Shown here: positions 43,750 to 50,831 of the stretch, piece after piece
Position numbering within the stretch: the stretch's first letter is position 1
Layout of the letters: every line of letters starts with the position of its first letter
Assembly: GCA_017443265.1 (NCBI GenBank)
Contig: JAFSOU010000095.1
Coordinates: forward strand, 1 to 64,000
Direction of reading: 5' to 3'
Origin: Bacteroidales bacterium
GTDB taxonomy: Bacteria; Bacteroidota; Bacteroidia; Bacteroidales; P3
DNA: 64,000 nt
Made by a program: the position numbers and the translations under genes
Notes under the pieces: generated by a model
Databases searched by the model: none
What the model was told of the DNA's origin: nothing
Seen by the model: only the letters and a program-made list of their open reading frames with translations

Positions 43750-44928
43750 CTATTTAATTGTATTCAACACTTCAAAAAAGGTCTCTTTTAGCTGTTTCAA
43801 ATTCGCATTACTAAGCAGCCACGTGCATTCATAAGTATGTTTATCCTCATTAAAACCTTCTTTACATTTATCTTGCAGTACTTTTTTGATTTTCTTGACA
43901 GTATCGTTTGTTTCACTTATATTATTTTTAGTATCTTCTACCTGAAACACACAATAAATGTTTTCAAGATTTTGGTATGGTTTCGCAAATTTAATATACA
44001 AAAAATAGTCTTGAGAGCCCACCCCTTTGCATTTGACTACCAGAGGATTATACTCCGGCTCAGCTTCTTCTTTGTATAATTCGATTTTATCTGTTTCCTT
44101 TATTTCTTCTTTCCATTTGCATATTTCTTCTACAATAAGATTTCTTTTATATTCAACTATTCCGTCATTGAACTCCGTCAAGCTATTGTGTGTTTCAACA
44201 ACTTTATCAACGTCTTTAGAAAATCCATTGTTTTCAAAGAATTGTTTCATTTTTGCTTCCATTTTGTCCTCGTTTTTAAGAATTTGTAAATAATTTGCAT
44301 ATTGTTCTAATGCACTTTTTAATTCGGTTTCTTTTTCGTCAAGTTTGTCCTTGACATCATTTAGCCATTGCAAAATGTCAATCATATAAGAAAGATTACA
44401 AAAGCGGGCCTTGAATTTCCCTTCTTCGACCTTGGAGCTCCAAGTATTTTTTGTGGGACTTTGATAATATTTTGTCAAATAAACGATATAAATATCACTT
44501 TTACCATAGCCTTTACCCTTTACCTTTTCTACATATCTGTGCAACTGTTTTTCCTGATCGTTGGCGCCACATATTTTATTTTCGATTATTACTGCCTGTT
44601 TTTCACCTAAAACGAGCACGTCAATCCTGTCTTTTTCCTGAGTGATTTCTGGAGAAACAACATTTATTTTCGAAAAATCACAACTAGAGCCATTCTTATC
44701 ATTGATATACTCCAACAATGACTGCAGAAAAACATATTTTCCTTCATTGTCTTTATATTGAAGAAGTTTAGCCAATATACGGCTGTGTGCGTTCTCGTTT
44801 ATATGCAACTCCTCAATAATATTGAGATGATAGGGTTGTTTCTTTTTTACTTCCTCTAATTTTTCTGAGTATTCTTTCGCCAACGCTAGAATATCAGCAT
44901 ACTTTACATTTTTTTTAATTTTACTCAT
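43750..44928 (-). CDS. PD-(D/E)XK nuclease family protein, tandem copy 1
   Basis: 392 aa paralogue of the previous gene. The core is RIDVLVLGEKQAVIIENKICGAN with DQEKQLHRYVEKV. N-terminal MSKIKKNVKYADILALAKEY is shared with copy 2. AT-rich. It follows the MreB-like operon on the same strand, 95 bp after the 167-aa gene, and may have inserted behind it. Confidence 0.88.
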   Translation of the reverse strand: MSKIKKNVKYADILALAKEYSEKLEEVKKKQPYHLNIIEELHINENAHSRILAKLLQYKDNEGKYVFLQSLLEYINDKNGSSCDFSKINVVSPEITQEKDRIDVLVLGEKQAVIIENKICGANDQEKQLHRYVEKVKGKGYGKSDIYIVYLTKYYQSPTKNTWSSKVEEGKFKARFCNLSYMIDILQWLNDVKDKLDEKETELKSALEQYANYLQILKNEDKMEAKMKQFFENNGFSKDVDKVVETHNSLTEFNDGIVEYKRNLIVEEICKWKEEIKETDKIELYKEEAEPEYNPLVVKCKGVGSQDYFLYIKFAKPYQNLENIYCVFQVEDTKNNISETNDTVKKIKKVLQDKCKEGFNEDKHTYECTWLLSNANLKQLKETFFEVLNTIK

Positions 44929-45023
44929 TTTTGTTGATTTAAATTAGAAATGCAATTTTGTAAAGTTACAAAATACTATTAATTTTCAAAACCTTTTTGT
45001 CGTACACTATATATATCAACAAG

Positions 45024-45527
45024 TTACAGTGCCACACCCCAGTTGTCGGCCACGTTTTTTTCGGTGATGGCGGCTATGTCGGTGTAAACAGCGTCGAAAA
45101 ACTCGCTAAAGGCTTTGGGCTGACCGCCGGCTTTGGCGTAGTCGTCCATGCTGCGGGTCTCCACAAAGTCGAGCGCGCTGCCCTCGAGCTGCTCCAACAG
45201 ACGGGTTTCCAGCTCCTTGCCGGCTTCCTCGAACCCGAAAGGCTCCACCAGCACCATGCCCGCCTTGCAGCCTTTGGCAAGCAGTGCCTTAAGGCCTTTC
45301 ACGGCACTGTCCATAGTCGTAGCACGCAGGGCCGACATCACCACCACCGCAACACAGTGGGTAACAGCGGATTGTGCGTTATCGGCAGGCAGCACGGCGT
45401 TCCATTCTGTGTGCACGGCCACGTTTTGGGCGGCGCATTTCTCTTTCAGTATTTTCTCCAACTGTCCGTGGCTGTGGTCATCGCACAGCACCACGGCAAA
45501 CGATTGTTTTTGTTGTGTTTGGTTCAT
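45024..45527 (-). CDS. Hypothetical protein, 167 aa, in MreB-like operon
   Basis: Alternating strand-helix pattern (FAVVLCDDHSHGQLEKIL, CVAVVVMSAL, AGMVLVEPFGFEEA) suggests a Rossmann-like alpha/beta fold. No family recognised. It starts 22 bp after the MreB-like gene and is the third gene of the operon under palindrome site 10. GC-rich, in contrast to the nuclease genes downstream. Its last 13 codons are duplicated at 43623-43670. Confidence 0.75.
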   Translation of the reverse strand: MNQTQQKQSFAVVLCDDHSHGQLEKILKEKCAAQNVAVHTEWNAVLPADNAQSAVTHCVAVVVMSALRATTMDSAVKGLKALLAKGCKAGMVLVEPFGFEEAGKELETRLLEQLEGSALDFVETRSMDDYAKAGGQPKAFSEFFDAVYTDIAAITEKNVADNWGVAL

Positions 45528-45549
45528 TTTTTGTTTTTTTATGTTACTT

Positions 45550-46803
45550 TCATTTTATCAATATATCATCGAAACGGTCGAAATGCATTAGTTCCAAGAA
45601 TGGATTAGGGTTGATTGGAACGCGCTTGACAAGCACGTCAAATTCCGACAAGCTTTCTTGCTCCGAAACGCGATTGCCTTCGGCATCGGTTACACCATGT
45701 TTTGAACAATAGTCGCCCACGACATCTTTAAGGCGAATGTCCAACTCCGGAAATCTAGCACTACCTCCGGTCAATGCTATGCGTTTTGTCTTGAATAATA
45801 TATCGTATGCCATCTCGGGAGGGATGCTTTCAAGAACTTCCATCACCGCCATGTCAATTTTTCTCAGCAGCTCTTCATTAGGCAGTTCAATGTCCATGCA
45901 AAATATCACAATGTTCTCAAGCTTATTAGTGTCGGGGTTCATACCAACAATTTCCTTAGCACCTGTAACGTTTTCTTCCATTAGTCTGAAACCGATATCC
46001 AACATGGCTTGTTCGGCATGTTCTTCGTCAACAAGTAGGTTGTGCCTTTTCAGCAAATACTCGCAAGTATTTTTTGTAAACAATTTTCCGGCGAAGGGTA
46101 GCGTTTTGCTAGTAACGATGCCGCCGAGGGCTATCACCGAAATTTCGGTAACTCCACCGCCACAACGGACTATCATTTTTGCCTCGGGTTCGTAAATGTC
46201 GTAACCCAAGCAAATGGCTTCGGCCAATGGTCGGTAGATAAAACGTACATCCTTGGCACCCGTTTCCTGCAACGCCTCACGCAACAGGTCGATCTCTTGT
46301 GTGGAGAAAGTGGCAGGTACAATCATCAGCATTTTGGAAATTTCACTGCCTTGAAAAAGTAGTTTCTTACGTTCCACAACCATCTCTCTTACAAGATATT
46401 GGGCGGCTTCTTTGTCCGCTATTTCCCCCGCCACCAACGGACGCACAACGGCATCGCCATCCTGCAAATCAAAATTGTTACGTTCATCGCCAATTTCGAC
46501 AAATTTGCCATCACGTTTGACAACGGCAGTCGAAGATCCATAACGTTCCCAAGTTGGGAAACCTTGTCTGAAAAAGAGCGAACAATATGTGTTTCCCAAT
46601 TCAAATATCGCATTAAGTTTTTTGTCGTTACGATAATCTCTATACATCTCCAACAGCTCAATCAGTCTGTCAAGTTTGTCATTGTCTAAACGATGATCGA
46701 ATCTCAACGAAGAAAAAAGGCGCAAACACTCTTTGTCTCCAACCGTTTCCACATAATAATTGTCTATAGGAATCCAAAAGTCTCCTGTTACTTGTTTTTT
46801 CAT
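45550..46803 (-). CDS. MreB-like bacterial actin, divergent
   Basis: 417 aa, about 70 residues longer than MreB. The actin-fold landmarks are visible: RPLAEAICLGYDI, the phosphate-2 type loop MIVRCGGGVTEISVIALGGI (about 197-216), and ALTGGSARFPELD (adenosine motif). The N-terminal 120 residues are unlike MreB. No mreC/mreD/rodA genes are near; the neighbours are two unknown genes, so it is not the cell-shape MreB. Actin-like proteins also serve in plasmid partition and as filament-forming ATPases. Under palindrome site 10. Confidence 0.85.
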   Translation of the reverse strand: MKKQVTGDFWIPIDNYYVETVGDKECLRLFSSLRFDHRLDNDKLDRLIELLEMYRDYRNDKKLNAIFELGNTYCSLFFRQGFPTWERYGSSTAVVKRDGKFVEIGDERNNFDLQDGDAVVRPLVAGEIADKEAAQYLVREMVVERKKLLFQGSEISKMLMIVPATFSTQEIDLLREALQETGAKDVRFIYRPLAEAICLGYDIYEPEAKMIVRCGGGVTEISVIALGGIVTSKTLPFAGKLFTKNTCEYLLKRHNLLVDEEHAEQAMLDIGFRLMEENVTGAKEIVGMNPDTNKLENIVIFCMDIELPNEELLRKIDMAVMEVLESIPPEMAYDILFKTKRIALTGGSARFPELDIRLKDVVGDYCSKHGVTDAEGNRVSEQESLSEFDVLVKRVPINPNPFLELMHFDRFDDILIK

Positions 46804-46923
46804 TGTTTTTTAATGTTTTGGTTAATAATATGATTTTTATAAATGAGCCTGTCGTTCGGTCATTGCATTAAAACATTCTGGCATAGGCGTGAGGCTGCAA
46901 CTGCGTTTCAACTTATTTAATTA

Positions 46924-47229
46924 TTATTCGAAGCACCAATTTTCCTCCAGCAAGTTTTTATAAACCACACTACGTTCCATAAAGGAGTTGGCAATGGCGT
47001 TGCTGATTACGGGTTTCTGGTTGCTGACACGTTCTTTCTCCGACCACCACAGGTATGCCGCCATCACGCACTGCTCCATAGGGATGCCGTAAGGTGCAAG
47101 AAACACGCCCCGTTCGTTCAAAATGCCTTCCAAAGCCGCGTTGCCCATGGTGATGTTCTGGCCGAAAAGGCCTAAAGCCAGTCTGCCGATAAAATCATAA
47201 ACTTTGTCGTCAAAAGATTCTTTTTTCAT
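46924..47229 (-). CDS. Hypothetical protein, 101 aa, first gene of MreB-like operon
   Basis: Small helical protein (MKKESFDDKVYDFIGRLALGL; PMEQCVMAAYLWWSEKERVS). No known family. It lies 120 bp before the MreB-like gene and about 105 bp after the palindromic promoter. Confidence 0.75.
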   Translation of the reverse strand: MKKESFDDKVYDFIGRLALGLFGQNITMGNAALEGILNERGVFLAPYGIPMEQCVMAAYLWWSEKERVSNQKPVISNAIANSFMERSVVYKNLLEENWCFE

Positions 47230-47333
47230 TGTTTTTTTACTTTTTTAATTGGTGGTTCCTTTTTCGCCTAACTTCCTGACGCAGAGCGAACCACAACATC
47301 TCCGCGCGTCGGTTTTCTCGTCTTTCGACACTG

Positions 47334-47369
47334 CAAAGATACCATCGCGCTGTGCAAATCCGTGGCACA
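47334..47369 (-). promoter_or_regulatory. WYL-type palindromic promoter, site 10
   Basis: Minus strand TGTGCCACGGATTTGCACA (47351-47369), 9-bp spacer, TATCTTTG (47334-47341). Drives the 101-aa / MreB-like / 167-aa operon. Confidence 0.87.
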
Positions 47370-47480
47370 GCATAGCCAGGGCCTTTCTACCAAAGGAAAT
47401 GCAGAACTGATTTTTTTTTTACAAAAACGACACAAAAACGAGCTTTTTTGATGTAATTTGGCCATGCGAGTGTGCATAAC

Positions 47481-47512
47481 AAAAAGTGCCGGCTTTATTT
47501 CCGGCACTTTTT
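47481..47512 (-). terminator. Terminator after microprotein A copy 3
   Basis: Stem AAAAAGTGCCGG / CCGGCACTTTTT with an 8-nt loop, directly after the stop codon at 47519. Confidence 0.85.
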
Positions 47513-47518
47513 CTGCTG

Positions 47519-47656
47519 TTACTTTTTTGGCACAAAAACGTAGGTTTTGCCATTAACAATCTTTGCCATGCCTCCCATATCACGTGCGGCTTTTGTCAGG
47601 TCGCTGACGGAGGCGTAGGTCTGGCTCATTCCGTTCGGAAAATTTAAAGTGTACAT
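47519..47656 (-). CDS. Microprotein A, copy 3 (45 aa, diverged)
   Basis: MYTLNFPNGMSQTYAS... ending KTYVFVPKK; about two thirds identical to copies 1 and 2, with the helix changed to VSDLTKAARDMGG. The start at 47656 matches the other copies. Its promoter is different: TATTTTTG (47694-47701) with 11-bp direct repeats upstream instead of the palindrome. It has its own terminator. Function unknown. Confidence 0.82.
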   Translation of the reverse strand: MYTLNFPNGMSQTYASVSDLTKAARDMGGMAKIVNGKTYVFVPKK

Positions 47657-47693
47657 AATCTTTTTGTTTAAATTAAACTTTATTTTACGCCTG

Positions 47694-47744
47694 CAAAAAT
47701 ACTCCAATCCCGCCACTCAGCGCAGGTCTAAATAAAGTCCAAAT
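47694..47744 (-). promoter_or_regulatory. Promoter with 11-bp direct repeats
   Basis: Minus strand: ATTTGGACTTT followed directly by ATTTAGACCTG (47744-47723), 21 bp, then TATTTTTG (47694-47701). The same repeat pair stands before the 206-aa gene at 49101. Confidence 0.7.
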
Positions 47745-47827
47745 TGCAACAGATTAGCAATTAGCCATATACACAGATTCCAAAAAGAAGATTTTGGCTG
47801 AAGCCAGCGCAAAAAGCTCCGCCACAA

Positions 47828-49057
47828 TCACCGCCCCATCAGTACTTTGCAACGTTCCACCACTCGCAGAAAGAGGCTGTAAACCTCGTCCTTGTCGTTG
47901 CAGTATTTCCACACGCAGCTTATGTCGTACTCTGGCAGAAGGTTCTGTTTCAGGTCGTTGAGAACGAGGTTTTGGCCGTATCTTATTCGTTTGCCGCTCT
48001 TGGTATCCATAATCAGAGCCTGGCAATACATGCCTTTGCCGTCGGTATCATCGAAAATATATACGCACAGCGCTGTTTTGTCGGTAAGCGGAAACGACAC
48101 ATCGGTAAAGGTGGACACACCTACATATTGGTTGGGCTTAAGGTCGGGGAAACGCTTGGCGGTATTTTCCACCCAGTCGGGAAAAGGCGCGTCGAAAAGG
48201 GCATCGTATGCGAACAACTCTGTATCGGTTGCGTAGTAAGGCTTTGAATTGGCAAAAAACCAAACTCCTGCCACCAAAACAGCGGCCAGCAATGCAGCCA
48301 CCAACGAAACTCCCGCAATGTCGGCTCTGCGCAAGGCCTTTTCCACAGCCTTTGCGGAGGGGTAACGCTTTTGCGGATCGCTTTTGGTGCAACGCCGTGC
48401 CACGTGGCAATAGCGGTGCGGGAAAAGTTCTTTCAGCAAAACTCCGAAAGCATAGATGTCGGCACGGGAGTCCACAGCCACGCCGGGCCGCATCTGCTCG
48501 GGGGCGGCATAGGCTTTGGTATATGCAGGGCCCTTAAGAACGGCATAGTCGTCGCTGTCGGCCAAACCGAAGTCTATCAGCTTCACATTGTCGCCGTTGC
48601 GGGTAACAAGTATGTTGGAGGGCTTGAGGTCGCGGTGAACTATCTGCTTGGCGTGACAGTAGTCCAAGGCCTCCAGCAGCTGCAACGCCACTTTCTTACG
48701 CAGTTCGCGCGAGGGACGCTCGGCAAGGAAATCGGACAACGGACGGCCGTTAACATAGTCCATTGCAAAGCAGATGCCCAGCTCGGGATGCTCCTCCATG
48801 CGGTAGGCGCGCACTATGTTGTCGTGGTCGAGGCGCGAGGCGATGTCGAACTCCTTTTGCAGCAGGGTTCGGAAAACGGGGTCGGACTGCCGGTCGGGTT
48901 TTATGCCCTTCAGCACCTCCCAACGGCCGTTGCGACGCACTTTCACCACACGGCTGTATCCCCGCGACTGGATTTCCTCGAAATCGCCGCCACCGTCCGA
49001 AGCACTGAAAGACACCACGTTAACGTAGTCGGATATGCTGTTTTCATTGTTTTCCAT
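47828..49057 (-). CDS. Eukaryotic-type Ser/Thr protein kinase, membrane-anchored
   Basis: 409 aa. Kinase domain with a Lys of the VAIK type in WEVLKGIK, HRDLKPSNILV near residue 140, DFGLAD near 160, and the APEQ segment; the Gly-rich loop is weak. The C-terminal lobe is short and runs into a single membrane helix (about residues 250-275), followed by an extracytoplasmic domain of about 135 residues of unknown type. It would phosphorylate cytosolic proteins in response to an envelope cue. The start at 49057 is fixed by the -7 box at 49063-49070. Divergent from the 206-aa gene. Confidence 0.9.
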   Translation of the reverse strand: MENNENSISDYVNVVSFSASDGGGDFEEIQSRGYSRVVKVRRNGRWEVLKGIKPDRQSDPVFRTLLQKEFDIASRLDHDNIVRAYRMEEHPELGICFAMDYVNGRPLSDFLAERPSRELRKKVALQLLEALDYCHAKQIVHRDLKPSNILVTRNGDNVKLIDFGLADSDDYAVLKGPAYTKAYAAPEQMRPGVAVDSRADIYAFGVLLKELFPHRYCHVARRCTKSDPQKRYPSAKAVEKALRRADIAGVSLVAALLAAVLVAGVWFFANSKPYYATDTELFAYDALFDAPFPDWVENTAKRFPDLKPNQYVGVSTFTDVSFPLTDKTALCVYIFDDTDGKGMYCQALIMDTKSGKRIRYGQNLVLNDLKQNLLPEYDISCVWKYCNDKDEVYSLFLRVVERCKVLMGR

Positions 49058-49100
49058 CGCTGCAAAAATACGAAAAATTTCCAACCAAACACAAATAAAT

Positions 49101-49149
49101 ATTTAGACCTTATTTGGACCTCCCATGCCATTTTTTTTCTTTACCTTTG
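49101..49149 (+). promoter_or_regulatory. Promoter with 11-bp direct repeats, copy 2
   Basis: ATTTAGACCTT and ATTTGGACCTC stand side by side (49101-49122), 19 bp before TACCTTTG (49142-49149). The 11-bp phasing is like OmpR/PhoB-type sites. Confidence 0.7.
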
Positions 49150-49170
49150 CAGAAATGAAAACAACTGCCC

Positions 49171-49791
49171 ATGGACACACAAAACACACATTTTGAAACA
49201 CTTAAATCGCTCGTTGAGAAAATCCTGTCGCATCCGCTGAAAACGAGCAAGGATTTTGCCGAACTTCATGACAAGATGCAGGAAAGTAATGGTGAAACTC
49301 TCGGAACAACCACTCTGAAACGCATTTGGAACTACATTGGCGGCGACAACGCTTTACGCGAAAGCTCCCTCGACATTCTATGCCAATTTGTCGGCTACCC
49401 CGACTGGAGCACTTTTCTGGCCGACCACTGCGGCGACGAAGACCGTGAATCGTCGAACTTTGTGCTGCTACAGACGTTGCGTGGCACCGACTTACGGACA
49501 GGCGACCGAATCGAACTGCGCTGGAACCCCAACCGACGGCTTTTAGCACTTCATAAAGGCAACGGTGTTTTTGAGACATTGGAGTCGGAAAACTCCAAGA
49601 TAACCGTCGGCACCACATTCCACTGCGAACGATTCACCATCGGACTGCCGCTGTTCATCGACATACTCCGCCCCGACACCCCGCCAGCCCTCTACCAAGC
49701 CGGCAAAAAAGGCGGAATCACCAAGATAAAAGTGATTAGTGATGAAGAAAGGTTCAGTGAACCTTTCGATAGCACGAAGCGCGGAGAATAA
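49171..49791 (+). CDS. Hypothetical protein, 206 aa, with HTH-like N-terminus
   Basis: The N-terminal 85 residues (DFAELHDKMQESNG, TTLKRIWNYIGG, SSLDILCQFVGYPDWSTF) match a Bacteroidetes-specific module usually found at the start of regulatory proteins. The rest is beta-rich (LRTGDRIELRWNPNRRLLAL). The last codons run into a dispersed hairpin repeat (AAAGGTTCAGTGAACCTTT). It is divergent from the kinase gene, whose substrate it might be (inference). Confidence 0.75.
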   Translation: MDTQNTHFETLKSLVEKILSHPLKTSKDFAELHDKMQESNGETLGTTTLKRIWNYIGGDNALRESSLDILCQFVGYPDWSTFLADHCGDEDRESSNFVLLQTLRGTDLRTGDRIELRWNPNRRLLALHKGNGVFETLESENSKITVGTTFHCERFTIGLPLFIDILRPDTPPALYQAGKKGGITKIKVISDEERFSEPFDSTKRGE

Positions 49792-49823
49792 AATAATTGG
49801 TGATTGGTCCTCAGGACAAAAAG

Positions 49824-49902
49824 TTTCTTTGTAAAGAAAGAAAATTGCCAAAAAGTTTCTTTATAAAGAAAAAAATCCACAAAAAGTTTCTTTGCAAAGA
49901 AA
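49824..49902. repeat. Three 16-bp palindromes, period 31-32 bp
   Basis: TTTCTTTGTAAAGAAA (49824), TTTCTTTATAAAGAAA (49856) and TTTCTTTGCAAAGAAA (49887), each preceded by AAAAG. They lie between the 206-aa gene and sufC. Same period as the arrays at 11745 and 36149, with different sequence. Confidence 0.8.
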
Positions 49903-50061
49903 AAAAATGTGCCCTGTTGCCGAGAAAAAAAACAATTCCGAACTCCGCATTCCGAACTCCGCATTGAAAAAAAAATCGTATATTTGCAACAGAGTGCGAT
50001 GTGGCAAAACCTATCGCAAGTAGTTTATTGTAAATAAGTTAGAAAATAAAACACACGACTG

Positions 50062-50829
50062 ATGTCATTACTTTCCATACGCAACCTGCACGCCTCGATA
50101 GGCGACAAGGAGATTCTCAAGGGTGTGAACCTCGAAATCAACGAGGGCGAAGTGCACTCCATAATGGGTCCCAACGGCAACGGCAAAAGCACCCTCGCCG
50201 CCGTTATAGTGGGCAACAGCAAATTCACCGTAACCCAGGGCGAAGTGATTTTCAAAGGCAAAAATATCCTTGACATGCCCGTTGAGGAACGTGCCGCCGA
50301 AGGTCTTTTCCTAGGATTCCAGTACCCCGTGGAGATTCCGGGAGTGAGCATAAGCAACTTTATGCGCACCGCCGTCAACGAGCAACGCAAATACCGCGGC
50401 CTCGACCCCCTCTCAGGAAGCGAGTTTTTCAAACTGATGGAAGAGAAAAAGCAGATAGTGGAACTCACCTCGAACCTTGCCAGCCGCTCTGTTAACGAAG
50501 GTTTCTCGGGTGGCGAGAAAAAGAAAAACGAGATTTTCCAGATGGCTATGCTCGACCCCAAACTGGCCATCCTCGACGAAACGGACTCCGGCCTCGACAT
50601 CGACGCACTGCGCATCGTAGCCAACGGCGTCAACAAGCTGCGCCGCCCCGACAACGCCACCGTCGTCATCACTCACTACCAGCGTCTGCTCGACTACATA
50701 GTGCCCGACTTTGTGCATATCCTCTACGAAGGTCGCATAGTCAAGACCGGCGACAAAAACCTCGCCCTCGAGCTGGAGAAAAAAGGCTACGCCTGGATTA
50801 AAGAAGAACTCGAAAACTCAGCCAAATAA
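50062..50829 (+). CDS. sufC: Fe-S cluster assembly ATPase SufC
   Basis: 255 aa ABC-type ATPase. Walker [10 protein letters not shown], SufC-specific [11 protein letters not shown] signature, Walker [17 protein letters not shown] and H-loop VITHYQR. With SufB and SufD it forms the scaffold that builds [Fe-S] clusters in the cytosol. Promoter TATATTTG at 49979-49986. It starts the operon; sufB, normally upstream, is not in this window. Confidence 0.96.
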   Translation: MSLLSIRNLHASIGDKEILKGVNLEINEGEVHSIMGPNGNGKSTLAAVIVGNSKFTVTQGEVIFKGKNILDMPVEERAAEGLFLGFQYPVEIPGVSISNFMRTAVNEQRKYRGLDPLSGSEFFKLMEEKKQIVELTSNLASRSVNEGFSGGEKKKNEIFQMAMLDPKLAILDETDSGLDIDALRIVANGVNKLRRPDNATVVITHYQRLLDYIVPDFVHILYEGRIVKTGDKNLALELEKKGYAWIKEELENSAK

Positions 50830-50831
50830 CC

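Noticed and set aside
13776-47369. Palindrome arm TGGCACA plus downstream TTTGC read as a sigma-54 (-24/-12) promoter
   Set aside because: The GG...GC spacing of 10 bp is not kept among sites and several sites have TTGCACA or TTTCACA instead of TGGCAC, while the TAnnTTTG box at a fixed 9 bp is kept in all.
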